DNA of 64,000 bases, taken from Spiroplasma endosymbiont of Asaphidion curtum (GTDB taxonomy: Bacteria; Bacillota_I; Bacilli_A; Mycoplasmatales; Nriv7). Numbering within the stretch: position 1 is the first letter of the stretch; each line of letters opens with the position of its first letter. A program made the position numbers and the translations under genes. Below, piece after piece: positions 1 to 10,806 of the stretch. Below the pieces are notes generated by a model that had not been told where the DNA came from, ran no database searches, and saw only the letters and a program-made list of their open reading frames with translations. Location: positions 434,001 to 498,000 of the forward strand of contig NZ_OZ035001.1 of assembly GCF_964031085.1 (NCBI RefSeq). The letters run 5' to 3'.

Positions 1-1216
1 CTAATAGCACACCGCCAATAAATCCAATTAATACTGAAGGAAGAAACATTGTCAGAATTAAGTTATTAGACTTCTTGCATTACTTATTAAAATAATTACA
101 AATTATTTGTAAATAAAAAATACTATATAGTAATTTCTAACTTTTATTAGGTTAATACTTATGGATTTTATTAAATGTGTAAATTTTGACACAACAAAAA
201 ATTATTTTATTATTTAAATTTAATTTTAAATAAATATTTTATGTTATCTATAATTGCAAATTATAAATTGAAGCAATTAAATTAAATCTTAAACTAAATC
301 GTTTTCTACGATTACGATATTTTTCAGTAATAATTTTAAATTTTTTAAGAATAGCAAAAATATTTTCAATAATAATTCTCATTTTTGAAATTAATTTATT
401 ATTATGTTTTTGTTCTTTATTTAAAGGGTTTTTCTTTGTTTTTTTCTTAGGTATTAGAACATTACTATGAATTTTTTGTATTCCTTGATAACCATTATCA
501 ACTATTAATTTAGTATTTTTTAAAATTGGGATTTTTGATTCTTTAAATAAACAAAAATCATGCTTTTTGCCGAGAGAAAAATTTGTTGCAATAATTATTT
601 TGCTTTCTTTTTCAATAATTACTTGTGTTTTAATAGTGTGTTTTTTCTTTTTTCCTGAATAAGATTGTTTTTGTCTTTTTTGGGCGTTGAATGGGTGTTT
701 CTGTAGCATCAATAATAATTGTTTTATCATTAAAATAATCATTTATTAATGCTTTTTTACCAGCAAGTTGTTGAAAATCAGGATGTTTGATTAAAATATC
801 TTCAATTCACTTGATATTTCGATAACAACTAGCTTCACTAATATCAAAACTTTTACCAAGATGAAAATAAGTACGATATTCTCGTCAATATGATAAAGTC
901 ATCAATAATCTATTTTCTAATGATAATTTATTATTTTTACCACCTCTTTTAAACTTTTTTAACTCAGCTTCTTTTAAAATATTTAACATTTTATTAAAAG
1001 TACTTTGCTTTATTCCAGTTAATCGTAATAATTCTTTATCATTAATAAAATTAAATTTATCAAATTTCATAATCTTAAATTCCTTATAATTTCTATTTTA
1101 AATATATTTTATAGGAATTTTGTTTAATAAATAAGTAATGCAAGAAGTCTATTAATTGTTCGATATTTGTAACCTTGAATTTGCAATATTGCCATCATTT
1201 TTGAAAATTGATCTAA
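1..1216 (-). pseudogene. FtsX-type ABC transporter permease remnant, split by ISa
   Basis: Two pieces, 1-66 and 1152-1216, read in one frame on the minus strand once the ISa copy between them is removed. The joined peptide has MAILQIQGYKYRTI followed by a hydrophobic stretch ending GFIGGVLL. That pattern (short alpha helix, glycine, then a membrane span) is typical of FtsX/MacB-type permeases of mollicutes. The gene continues beyond base 1, and its upstream side is cut by the miniature ISb element at 1217. It is certainly broken. The family call rests on about 40 residues only and is tentative. Confidence 0.5.
67..1151 (-). mobile_element. ISa copy 1 (IS5-like), six-A variant
   Basis: Complete element bounded by perfect inverted ends TAGACTTCTTGCATTACTTA. 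The transposase is in two frames: orfA starts at 1070, and orfB ends at 248 with a DDE-type C-terminal part. Full-length copies elsewhere have seven A residues at the frame junction, which allows a -1 shift. This copy has six (near 672-677), so a -1 shift no longer joins orfA to orfB. Length is 1085 bp, one less than the 1086-bp consensus. Probably non-autonomous. Confidence 0.85.
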
Positions 1217-1362
1217 TAGACTTGGTACATAACTATAACATTTTGCACCTATCAAACTATAAAATTCACTTTCATCTTTATATTTATCTAATATTTGTGC
1301 TTCATCTAGAAAATAATATTATCAAAATAGTAGATAAAATTGAGGGTTATGTACCAAGTCTA
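1217..1362. repeat. Miniature ISb derivative (MITE) 1
   Basis: 146-bp element with ISb ends: TAGACTTGGTACATAAC on one side and its complement on the other. The interior equals about the first 115 bp of ISb joined to its last 25-30 bp, so it is an internal deletion with no transposase. It abuts the broken FtsX-like gene. The 159 bp from 1363 to the next gene show only AT-rich sequence. Confidence 0.85.
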
Positions 1363-1521
1363 TTGAAATAATTTATAGTAAATGATTATTTTTTCTTTTT
1401 TAAAAAATACCTAAAAAAACTAAACGCGACCTATTCTTAAATAAATATTGCTAAAAAATGATAAAAAATGTAAAATAAATAATAATATTTAGATAAATAT
1501 ATTTATTTAGGGAGGATAAAA

Positions 1522-1881
1522 ATGGCAAAAATTTTAAAGTTGTTAAGCAACATAACAATTATTGCTATCGCTGGTAGTACAGTAGAACTTGCAGAAGTGG
1601 ATATTATATTTAATTATTGTTTATTAATAAAAGGAAGCATTGGTAAAGTTTTATTAAAAATAAGTAGTAATTTAGTTAAAATTATTTGTACTAAAAAACA
1701 AGCAGAAAAATCTAACAAATTAATTTTAAATAAAATAATTGCAACAATGAATTTGTTGTTCTCAACAACAAAAAGCAGTTGTCAACAAATATTACTTACT
1801 TACCAACCAGAATCAATAACAGTAGAGGAAGAAAATGATGCAAGCAATAAACTAAAAAATGAAACAAAGATTAAAGATTAA
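1522..1881 (+). CDS. Hypothetical protein with N-terminal hydrophobic segment
   Basis: 119 residues behind a good ribosome site (GGGAGGAT, 1510-1517). The N-terminus MAKILKLLSNITIIAIAG resembles the signal segments of Spiroplasma secreted proteins. It has no lipobox cysteine, and residues 24-110 match nothing I recognise. The C-terminus is charged (TVEEENDASNKLKNETKIKD). It stands alone between a miniature element and a kinase gene. It could be a frameshifted or rearranged remnant of a longer surface protein. Function unknown. Confidence 0.45.
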   Translation: MAKILKLLSNITIIAIAGSTVELAEVDIIFNYCLLIKGSIGKVLLKISSNLVKIICTKKQAEKSNKLILNKIIATMNLLFSTTKSSCQQILLTYQPESITVEEENDASNKLKNETKIKD

Positions 1882-2053
1882 TATAAATAAAAATTATTAG
1901 TATTTTATGGATAATAAATAAATTCATTTTTTTAGATAGAATAATTAATTAGAGTTTTTTGTTATTAATAAATTAAATAGTAACTAAAATTAAGTTATGG
2001 TTTTTCATTTAATAATTTTAGTTGAAGTATATTACTATAGGGAGTTTAAATAG

Positions 2054-2656
2054 ATGCGAATTATATTATCAGGAGTAGTGGGAGCTGGGAAGTCAACTAT
2101 TAGTGAAGAATTATCAAAAAGATATGCGGATTATTTATTAATGAATGAGCCAGTAAAGGAAAATCCATATTTAGATGAATATTATCGTAATCCGCAACAA
2201 ATAGCTTTTAAAATGCAAGTATATATGTTAATGGCACGAAGTCAACAATTAAAGTTAACTAAGGGTAAAACAAATGTAATTTTTGATCGTAGTGTGATGG
2301 AAGATGTTATTTTTGTTGAAGTGTTAAAAGAATTACAACTTATTAATGTTACTGATTATCAGGTTTATTGTGACTTTTATCATAATGTGGTTTTAGATAG
2401 CATTTATTTAGATAATTTAATTACTCCGGACTTAATTGTTTTTTTACGCGTGTCTTCATCAACAGCAATTCAACGCATAAAAGTTCGTGCCCGAGCTAGT
2501 GAATTATTAATTGATGAAAATTATTGAGTTTTATTAAATGAGAAGTATGAACAATGATATGAAAAACATAAAACTAAGTTTAATTTTTTAGTTATTGAAA
2601 GTGATAATAAGTCAATTGATGAAATAACTAATATTATTATTGATAAATTAAAATAA
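2054..2656 (+). CDS. Deoxynucleoside kinase (dGK/dCK family)
   Basis: 200 residues; TGA is tryptophan at the codon after LLIDENY. It phosphorylates deoxynucleosides with ATP in the salvage pathway on which mollicutes depend for dNTPs. Visible motifs are the P-loop GVVGAGKS at residues 7-14, the EPVKENPY substrate segment near 37, the FDRSVMED (DRS) motif near 76 that binds the deoxyribose, and the arginine-rich lid KVRARASE near 143. The length is typical of bacterial dGK/dAK enzymes. It has its own ribosome site (AGGGAG) and a terminator right after it, so it is monocistronic. Substrate preference cannot be read from the sequence. Confidence 0.88.
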
Positions 2657-2670
2657 AAAATAAATCGCTA

Positions 2671-2706
2671 AGTAGAAGATAAAATATTTATTACCTTCTA
2701 CTTTTT
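2671..2706 (+). terminator. Rho-independent terminator after the nucleoside kinase
   Basis: Stem AGTAGAAG paired with CTTCTACT, AT-rich loop, followed by a T run. Confidence 0.75.
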
Positions 2707-2730
2707 GTTGTTTTAGGTTAGTGTTATAAT
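2702..2730 (+). promoter_or_regulatory. Putative promoter of the ileS operon
   Basis: TTTTTG at 2702 and a perfect TATAAT at 2725 with a 17-bp spacer. It is followed by a leader of about 200 bp before ileS. The -35 box is weak. Confidence 0.45.
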
Positions 2731-2797
2731 TTATTGTGAAATGATTATCTAATGATTGTTTAGTTGTATATTATAAATTCATTTAGGGAGTATTTTA

Positions 2798-2857
2798 ATG
2801 TCGGCAATGAATGTGATATTATTGTTTTTAGTTGTTAGACATTTTTATGTCCAATAA
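2798..2857 (+). CDS. Small leader ORF upstream of ileS
   Basis: 19 codons (MSAMNVILLFLVV then RHFYVQ) with a good ribosome site (TAGGGAG, 2784-2790). It is rich in hydrophobic residues. It ends over a short hairpin (GACAT/ATGTC, about 2838-2851), 70 bp before ileS. It could be a regulatory leader peptide or merely the remains of a gene. I see no T-box structure. Confidence 0.3.
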   Translation: MSAMNVILLFLVVRHFYVQ

Positions 2858-2927
2858 ACTAGATTTTGGATATTTATTTGAAGTTAGTAAGAAATTTTTT
2901 TTACTAAAAAATAAAGGAGAATTATAG

Positions 2928-5669
2928 ATGCGTGATTGAAAAAGTACTTTGTTAATGCCACAAACTATGTTTGAAATGCGAGCTAATTTAAAAGATAAAG
3001 AATTGTATTATCAACAAAAGTGGCAAAAAGAACAATTATGGTCACAGATTTTATTAAAAAATGAATTTGGTAAAAAGTTTATTTTACATGATGGGCCACC
3101 TTATGCTAATGGTAGTATTCATGTTGGTCATGCTTTGAATAAAATTTTAAAAGATATTATTGTGCGAAATCGTAGTTTTAATGGTTATTATGCGCCATTA
3201 CTATTTGGTTGGGATACACATGGACTGCCAGTTGAAACAGCAGTTACTAAGTTAAATATTGAGTGAAAAAAATCAGATCCAGTTTTATTTCGTAATAAGT
3301 GTTATGAATATGCTCAAGAGCAAATAACAATTCAAAAGCAACAATTTGCCCACTTGGGGTTATTAAATATTCCTAATGATGAATATATTACTTGTGTTCC
3401 TACATATGAAGGTTATCAGATTGATTTTTTAATAATGATGATTGAACAAAAGCTTATTTATCGGGGATTAAAACCCGTATATTGGTCACCAAGTAGTCAA
3501 ACAGCGTTAGCTGAAGCAGAAGTAGAATATATGGAAAAGACATCACCAAGTATTTTTGTTGCTTGTGATTTGAAAGCTGGTAATGGTATTTTAGATAATG
3601 ATGTGCGATTAGTAGTATGAACGACAACACCGTGAACATTAACTAGTAATCAATTTATTGCTGTTGGTAAAGATATTGAATATGTTGTTATTAACTCAAA
3701 CCAAGGTAAATTAGTCGTTGCTAAGGAATTATTAGCAAAAGTTAGTGAACAATGTCAGTTATTAGATGTTAAAGTTGTTAAACAATTAATTGGTGCTAAT
3801 TTAGTTGGTATTACTTATTTTCATCCGTTATATAGCAATATTATTAATAAAGTAGTTTTAGGACATCATATTACTTTAACTGAGGGAACAGCATTAGTTC
3901 ATACTGCTTGTGGTTTTGGAGTTGATGATTTTATTATTGGTCAACAAAATAATACAACGCCAATTGTTAGTGTTGATAATGCTGGTTATTTTACTGATGT
4001 AATTAATGATAAACAATTACAAGGTAAATTTTATGAAGATACTAATAAAATTATTACTACAAGATTAAAAGCTGACAATAAATTATTAGCTTTATCTTTT
4101 ATTAAACATTCTTATCCTCATGATTGAAGAACTAAAAAGCCAATTATTTATCGAGCAACTGAACAATGGTTTGTTGCTATTAGTGCTATTAAATCACAAT
4201 TATTGGAACAAATTAATCAAGTTAAATATTTACCAGTTTGAGGCCAAGAAAGAATGCGTCAGATGATTGCGCATCGTGATGATTGATGTATTTCGCGTCA
4301 AAGATTATGGGGAGTGCCGATTACTATTTTATATGGTGAAGATAATAAACCGATTTATGATGTTGTATTAATTAAACATTTTCGTGATTTAATTGCTCAA
4401 TATGGAACAGCAATTTGATGAAGTTGACCATTAGATAAGTTATTGCCAAAAAATTATGCTCATCATCAAGCCCCTAATGGTAAGTTTCGCAAAGAAACTG
4501 ATATTATGGATGTTTGATTTGATAGTGGAATTTCGCATTGAAATTTGTGACAACAAAAGCATTGAAAATATCCTGTGGATCTTTATTTAGAAGGTAGTGA
4601 CCAGTTTCGAGGATGATTCAATTCTTCATTAACAACAGGTGTTATTAGTCCGTTAAAACGAGTTCCTTATGAACAAGTAATTATTCATGGATTTATTAAT
4701 GATGAAAAAGGGAAAAAAATGTCAAAATCATTAGGTAATGTTGTTGATCCTTTGGAAGTATGTACTACTTATGGTAGTGATATTTTGCGATTATGAGTTT
4801 CATCGGTTGATTACACTGATGAAATGAAAATAGGTAATGATATTTTAAAACAAGTTAGTGAGAACTATCGTAAAATTCGTAATACAATGCGTTTTATGTT
4901 AGGAAATTTATTTGATTTTAAATTAGAACATATTGTTAAGGAGTATGAAATAGTTGACCAGTATTTATTAGTTAAAACTCAAGAATATCATCATGCAACA
5001 CAAGTAGCATATAATAATTATGATTTTAATGAAGTATATGTGTTAACAAACAATTTTATTGTTAATAGTCTTTCAGCATTTTATCTTGATTTTACTAAAG
5101 ATATCTTATATATTGAAGAAGCAAATAGTATGCGTCGAAAACAAGTACAAACAACAATTTATTATATTTTACAAACAATATTATTTAATTTGGCACCAAT
5201 TTTAGTTCATACTTGTGAAGAAGTTTATGAGCATTTACCGTTAGCAAATAAGTTATCTTCAATTCATTTAATGGATATGGTTGTATTGCCAACATTTGAA
5301 AATATTAGTGAAATTAAAAATATCGGATATAAACTTTTACAATTACGCGAAGATGTTAATAAGGCATTAGAATTGGCAAGAAATGAAAAGGTTATTGGTA
5401 AGTCCTTACAAGCTCAAGTTATTATGCAGTTAAATGATAATTATCAAGAGTTAGCAGCAATAAATAATTTAGGACAAATGTTTATTATTAGTGAGTTAAT
5501 TGTTAGTAAAAATTTAAGTGTCGGTGTTCAATATCCAACGGCTAAAATTGCAGTAAAATTAAAACTTGGTGATAAGTGTGTTCGTTGTTGAATGATTGTG
5601 AGTGTTATGATTGATGAACTTTGTTCTCGTTGTCAAAAGGTTATTAGTAAATTAGAGGAAAATAAATAA
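2928..5669 (+). CDS. ileS: Isoleucyl-tRNA synthetase
   Basis: 913 residues; charges tRNA-Ile with isoleucine in the cytoplasm. In order: the class I signature with [13 protein letters not shown] (HIGH-type) near residue 57; the CP1 editing domain with WTTTPWTL near 230; GWFNSS near 565; the KMSKS loop near 597; the anticodon-binding helical domain; and a C-terminal zinc knuckle with two pairs of cysteines (CVRC and CSRC). Length and order fit bacterial IleRS. Many TGA tryptophan codons are present. The ATG at 2928 is chosen because AAAGGAG lies 10 bp upstream. It overlaps lspA by one base (TAATG), so the two are cotranscribed. Confidence 0.97.
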
Positions 5670-6214
5670 TGAATCGTCATTTAAAACAATGAAAAAATTC
5701 AGTTGAGGAATATTTCAGTAATTATACTTGAAATTTAAAGAAAAAATTATTATTGTTAGTAAGTATTTTTATTCTTATTTTAATTGATTTTATAATTAAA
5801 AATGTTGTTATTAATAATTTAAATGAAAATGAAATGGTTAATTTTTTACCAGGATTTATTCAAATTGAGTTAGTATATAATACAGGAGCTGCTTTTGGAA
5901 TTGGTGCTGAAAATCCTGAATTAATGGTTGTTGTGCAAAGTATTATTATTTTGTTAATTTTAGTAGGATTTTTATTTGCACAAACAACAATGATGAATAT
6001 TGGTTTGGCATTAATTGTTGCTGGTGCATTAAGTAATTTTGGTGATCGGTTTTCAAATCAAAATGTTGAATGGGGTGTTGTTGATTATTTTTCTTGACAA
6101 TTATTTCCACCATATTCAATTTTTAATATTGCGGATATGTTTGTTGTTGGTGGAACAATTGTAATTATTTTTGCAATTATTTTAACACCAATAACTAGTT
6201 ATTGAGAACAATAA
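5669..6214 (+). CDS. lspA: Lipoprotein signal peptidase (signal peptidase II)
   Basis: 181 residues with about four membrane spans. It removes signal peptides of prolipoproteins at the lipobox cysteine. The two catalytic aspartates lie in SNFGDR (about residue 131) and FNIADMF (about 157), and YNTGAAFG near 69 is also conserved. An extended hydrophilic N-terminus of about 27 residues precedes the first span. It sits between ileS and the pseudouridine synthase gene, the usual Firmicutes order. Its substrates should include the two viral lipoproteins in this window (29629 and 55748), if those are expressed. Confidence 0.95.
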
Positions 6215-6215
6215 G

Positions 6216-7142
6216 ATGGAAAAGAAATTAGTTATTATTGTTGAAGAAGCACCAAGTATTAAAAGAATTGATAAGTATTTGCAATTAAAATTTTCTTCGG
6301 TTAAAGGTCTTTCTCTTAGTCAAATTCAAAAATTAATTACTAATGAAAAAGTTATTGTTAATAATCAAATTATTACTAATAACTATAATGTTAAGCAAGA
6401 CGATGTGATTACAGTTAATTTTCAAGAAGAGAAATCTTGACAAGGCAAAAATCTTGATAAAAAAGATTTAGATATTGTTTATGAAGATGAGTATTTATTA
6501 GTAATAAATAAACCAAAAAATCTTGTTGTTCATCCCGGAGTTGGCAATTGAGATAATACACTAGTTAATATTTTATTAGCTAAAGATATTAAATTATCTG
6601 ATAATGATGTCGCAAGACCAGGTATTGTGCATCGTTTAGATAAAAATACAACAGGATTACTTATTATTGCTAAATGTAATTCTGTTCATCAACAGTTAAC
6701 TAATCAGTTACAAAATAAATCTTTAACTAGAAAGTATTTTGCTCTTGTTCGTGGTATTATTAACAAAGAGAGTGGTTTTATTGATGGCCCCATTGGTCGT
6801 GATCCTAAAAATCGTAAACGAATGGCGATTGTTTTTAAAAATAGTAAACCAGCTCAAACTAAATTTAATGTTATTAAAAGATTTTTAGAAAGTAATATTA
6901 CTTTTCTTGAATGTGAGTTATTAACAGGAAGAACACATCAAATCCGTGTTCACTTAAGTTCTATTAAACATCCTATTTTAGGAGATCATTTATATGGAAT
7001 TAAACAAGATTTAGATGAACCTTATGAACAATATTTACATGCTCATGAGATTGCGTTTATTCATCCTATTAGTGGTAAGAAAATGCAGTTGAATTGTGAA
7101 TTACCAGAATCTTTTAAAACAAGGTTAGATAGTTTACAATAG
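6216..7142 (+). CDS. rluD: RluD/RluA-family 23S rRNA pseudouridine synthase
   Basis: 308 residues. An S4 RNA-binding domain occupies residues 1-75, followed by the catalytic domain. [11 protein letters not shown] (about residues 137-147) holds the catalytic aspartate, and [10 protein letters not shown] near 240 is the other family motif. It isomerises uridines in rRNA. The start lies one base after the lspA stop, which implies translational coupling. In Bacillus the neighbour of lspA is likewise an RluD-type gene; the exact target uridine cannot be told from sequence. Confidence 0.9.
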
Positions 7143-7192
7143 GGTTTTTAATCACTGTAGTGATAAACTTTATCTAATAAGGGAGTATGACA

Positions 7193-8563
7193 ATGGAAAG
7201 AAATACATTTGATATTTTAAAAATGCAATTAGTTGAGTATTTTAAACAAATTGAAAAATATCAAATTCATCAGCGAAAATGACGCTGAAAGCGAAATAAA
7301 GAACATAATTTATATTTAATTAATTTATTTAATAAGAGTTATCAAGTTATTAAGATTTTAGATTATTTTAATCATTCAGAAATGTGAACGGCAAAAGATT
7401 TAAAACAAAATCAGTTAGATATTGATAGTTTTCGTAAAGAAATTGCTACTAGTAATCATAGTAAATTACAAGTATTAACAATTGTATTAACTAAAGTTAT
7501 TCATGAGCCATTGCTTTTTAGTAATAACGATGGGATTGTTTTTGTTAATCCAGAAACTTTAGTCGCCCAATTGAAACCAATTTATTCACAAATTGATCAA
7601 ATTGAAACTATTGCTTTTCAAGAAAAACCTAGTAATGATGATGAGGTTTTTGATCCGAAGTCAATTACTAGTGATGATTTAAAAGAAGGTTCATTATTAC
7701 AAAAACGAATGAAGGATTTTCATAATTTAACAACTAAACAAAATATATTTTTAGCTTATGTGTTTACATTTATTCCCTTACTATTACCAATTCTAGTTCC
7801 ATTTTTTGTCCCACAAATTCGTGAGATTTTGCAAGAAAAAAATCCTAATAGTTTAATTGATGGTGGAATCGAGTCACAATTAATGTTAGGTGGTTCGTAT
7901 AAACATTTAATTTTTCAAGCTGGTCAGTTTTGACGATGAATAGTTTATCCATTAGCTGGTGACAAGATGTTTAATTTATTTTTATCGTGTTTAGTTATTT
8001 TTTATTGTGCTCGTTTAGTTGAGTCATTTTATAAACCATGAAAGTTAGGATTAATTATTCTTTGTACAACAGTAATTGTTGGTTTTACTCATTCAGTTGT
8101 TGCTAGTGCGATGTATAATTTTAAGTCGCAAAAGATACCAAATATTTTAACAGGACCTTTATATTGAGCGTGAATGGTAATTCCACCACTTTATATTTTT
8201 AGTTTTACTAAAAAGGATTTTTCAGCTTTTGTTGTTCGCAGAAGATTAATTTTACCAACAGTTTTTATGTTTGTAACATTTATTTTAAGTGGTGACCGTT
8301 TAGCAATGCCATTAATTTTGACTTTTTTCATTAGTTTTTTTATTAGTTATTTTTTAGGTTATGCTAAGCAAGCATGAGAATGAAAGCGCGCTGCTGCTGC
8401 TGCTGCTGTATTAGTATTAGTGTTAGTGGTGTTAATTTTATATTTAACTAATAATCGTTTTTTTACTGATGAAGGTGGATGAACTCATACAATTCTTCAA
8501 GATTATGTTAAACTAGGTTTAATTTCACAAGAAAAATCAGATATTTTTGGTATATTTAGATAA
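7193..8563 (+). CDS. Rhomboid-like multispanning membrane protein, catalytic residues not seen
   Basis: 456 residues. The first 165 are soluble and charged; about six membrane spans follow. GQFWRWIVYPL near residue 243, a later FNLFLSCLVIFYCARLVES, and the overall topology recall the rhomboid fold (GxxWRLxT then a glycine-rich helix). Where rhomboids have GxSG I read VGFTHSVVASAMY, with no obvious serine-histidine dyad. It may be a pseudoprotease, or an unrelated mollicute membrane protein. A GCT run near 8389-8408 gives an alanine tract. The ribosome site is AAGGGAG (7179-7185). It ends two bases before the deaminase pseudogene, so the two form one operon. Confidence 0.6.
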
Positions 8564-8564
8564 A

Positions 8565-9041
8565 ATGATGTCAAAACGATTATCTTATTTAACATGAGAT
8601 CAATATTTTATGAGTGTTGCTAAAGTTTCTGCTTTAAGGAGTAAAGACCCTAATACTCAAGTTGGTGCTTGTATTGTCAACGATCGTCAACAAATAATTG
8701 CTACGGGTTATAATGGTTTACCACGACTTTTAGATGATTACAATTATCCTTGAGATCGGACAGGAAAATTTTTAGAAACAAAATATCCATATATTGTTCA
8801 CGCTGAATTAAATGCGATTTTAAGTGCTACAGTTAAATTAGAAAATAGTGTTATTTATGTTAGTTTGTTTCTTTGCAATGAATGTGCAAAAGCAATTATT
8901 TAGTCAGGAATTCAAACCATTATTTATGAAGAAGATAAATATGAAAATACAGAAAATAATATCGCTGCTAAAAGAATGCTAGGTGATGCTAATGTTGTGT
9001 TAAAGAAATTGGCATTTGTAGGAATTACGATAAAGATTTAA
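8565..9041 (+). pseudogene. dCMP deaminase, nonsense-mutated
   Basis: The frame is open for 158 residues except for one TAG at 8901-8903, where homologues have glutamine (AKAII-Q-SGI). The family would convert dCMP to dUMP for thymidylate synthesis. The zinc site shows HAE (residues 85-87) and CNEC, but the proline that normally precedes the first cysteine is leucine (LFLCNEC instead of the usual PCxxC). Two independent lesions in the most conserved block suggest real loss rather than a read error. The truncated product would end just after the zinc cysteines. Confidence 0.8.
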
Positions 9042-9043
9042 CT

Positions 9044-9077
9044 AGTAAAAAACTACGCTGAAGCGTAGTTTTTTACT
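9044..9077. terminator. Bidirectional terminator
   Basis: Perfect 16-bp stem (AGTAAAAAACTACGCT and complement) with a two-base loop. It has T runs in both directions, serving the operon on the left and the ferritin gene on the right. Confidence 0.85.
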
Positions 9078-9591
9078 TGACACTATAGGGAACAATAACT
9101 TTTAGAGTATCAGGTTCTTCTCGTTTAGAAAGGTACTTATCAATACCATAATAGTTATTATTAGACATCTTAATCTTATCAATATAGGTTTTTGCGAGTT
9201 CAATTTCTTCATAGAAATCAATTAGGAATCAATCAAGAAATTTAATTGTTAAGAAATCCTTAGTTTCTTGACACGCTGCAATTAGAGTATTAGTTTTTTC
9301 AATAAATTGTAGTTTGTAATTCAGATATTTTTCCATTAATTCTAATAGACTTTTTTCGTTATGTTCTTCTGGTTGGATTGGATTAACAATAAGTATTTCA
9401 TCACGACCAATTAAATAATTATATATTTTTCTTGTATGTAAGACTTCATCTTGTGCTTGAATTTGAAATCAAGTACTTGCTCCGGGAAATCCAAGCGTAT
9501 TACTAACCGAAGACATTACATAACAATCTAATTGTAGTTTATTATGGTCATCAGCATATTTATTTAATAGACTAAGAATATTGGGATTCAT
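9073..9591 (-). CDS. Ferritin-like iron-storage protein
   Basis: 172 residues, the usual bacterial ferritin length. Four-helix pattern: the first helix carries DCYVMSSVSNTLGFPGAS, followed by QIQAQDEVLHTRKIYNYL, which matches the E..H ferroxidase block. Later helices carry WFLIDFYEEIELAKT. It would oxidise and store iron in the cytoplasm. The start is fixed by a strong AAGGAGGA site. Three copies of a 10-bp repeat lie just upstream of the ribosome site (9607-9637) and may be regulatory. Monocistronic, sharing a terminator with the opposite operon. Confidence 0.85.
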
Positions 9592-9606
9592 ATTTTTTCC
9601 TCCTTG

Positions 9607-9637
9607 ATCGGTATTTAATCGGTATTTATCGGTATTT
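9607..9637. repeat. Three direct ATCGGTATTT repeats upstream of ferritin
   Basis: ATCGGTATTT occurs at 9607, 9618 and 9628, between the rnhC stop and the ferritin ribosome site. The spacing of 10-11 bp puts the copies on one DNA face. Candidate operator or iterated binding site. Confidence 0.6.
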
Positions 9638-9649
9638 GTCATTACTGAC

Positions 9650-10522
9650 TTATTTTACTACTTTTTTTCAATTTATAAAATGTAATTTTCCAAAATCGAT
9701 TGCCTTATCTTGAATACCATCTTGTTTTATTTTCTCAATAGCTTTGTCAACAATTGTACTAGCACCCAAAGGAAAAATCCGACTATATTCTTGTTCTAGT
9801 TGTTTAATACTTTTTAAAAAAAAGTAACGACTAATAATGGCGGCACATCCGACAGCAAGAAATTTATCTTCGGCCTGAGTCGTAAATGATAACTTTAAGT
9901 CATTATCGGTGACATTAAGAATTTTCAAATATTCTTCATATTTTTTTTTGTTAACAAATTGGTCAATAATTACTTTTTTACAGTTAACTTTATTGGCAAG
10001 TTTTCTTATTACTTGATGATGACCAATGGTTTTTAAAATATGACTGTTTTGATATGTTTCATATAACTTATTGTATTGACGGTTATTAATGATGATAGTA
10101 CTATATTCTAATTGTTGGATTAATTGTTTAGCGATAATATTAATTTGCATTGTTGATAACACTTTAGAATCACGAATTTTTAATGATTTAATTAGTGCTA
10201 AATCTTTTTCTTTAATATAACAGGCTGTTACTACTAAGGGGCCAAAAAAATCACCAACGCCTGATTCATCACTGCCAATAATACTAATTTGTTCTTTTAA
10301 TATCATATCTGGTTTTCATTTGTTTCATTGTGTTTTAACTTCTTCGTCGTTACTACCTTGGAAAACTATTTTTAAAGAACGATATAATAAAATAGTTATA
10401 TTATGGTATTTGTATTTAGCAATAATGTTAGGATTATTAACAGGCACTTTATAGGCATCATAATAGGTTATTACTTGGTTTTTATTTTCTTCACTCAGTT
10501 GTAAACTGTAAGTTGCCATCAT
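9650..10522 (-). CDS. rnhC: Ribonuclease HIII
   Basis: 290 residues; cleaves RNA in RNA-DNA hybrids. The N-terminal 75 residues form the TBP-like substrate-binding domain specific to RNase HIII. The catalytic domain follows, with GSDESGVGDFFGPLVV (DEsG motif) near residue 80, DQF near 188 and a DKFLAVGCAAIISR block. I start at the ATG at 10522, since AAAGAAG lies upstream; GTG codons further out would add a few residues. The gene reads through several TGA tryptophans. A miniature ISb element lies 51 bp upstream of the start. Confidence 0.93.
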
Positions 10523-10573
10523 ATTCACTTCTTTCACTCTTAAATATTATCATAATTTTTGTTGGCATATATA

Positions 10574-10719
10574 TAGACTTGGTACATAACTATAACATTT
10601 TGTACCTACCAAACTATAAAATTCACTTTCATCTTTGTATTTATCTAATATTTGTGCTTCATCTAGAAAATAATATTATCAAAATAGTAGATAAAATTGA
10701 GGGTTATGTACCAAGTCTA
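10574..10719. repeat. Miniature ISb derivative (MITE) 2
   Basis: 146 bp, same architecture as the copy at 1217, in the divergent intergenic region between rnhC and acpS. Confidence 0.85.
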
Positions 10720-10806
10720 ATATAACCCAAAATATTATTCTTATATTCATAAATTGTTTCTTTGTTATAATTTAAATAATATTATTTTAAAAGGATGGCA
10801 ATAAAA

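Noticed and set aside
1217..1362. Repeated short units that might be taken for a CRISPR array
   Set aside because: The repeats are dispersed mobile elements with inverted ends, not regularly spaced; no Cas genes and no spacer pattern anywhere in the window.
2731..2927. T-box or other riboswitch in the ileS leader
   Set aside because: I could not find a T-box sequence or a specifier stem; only a small hairpin and a short ORF are visible.
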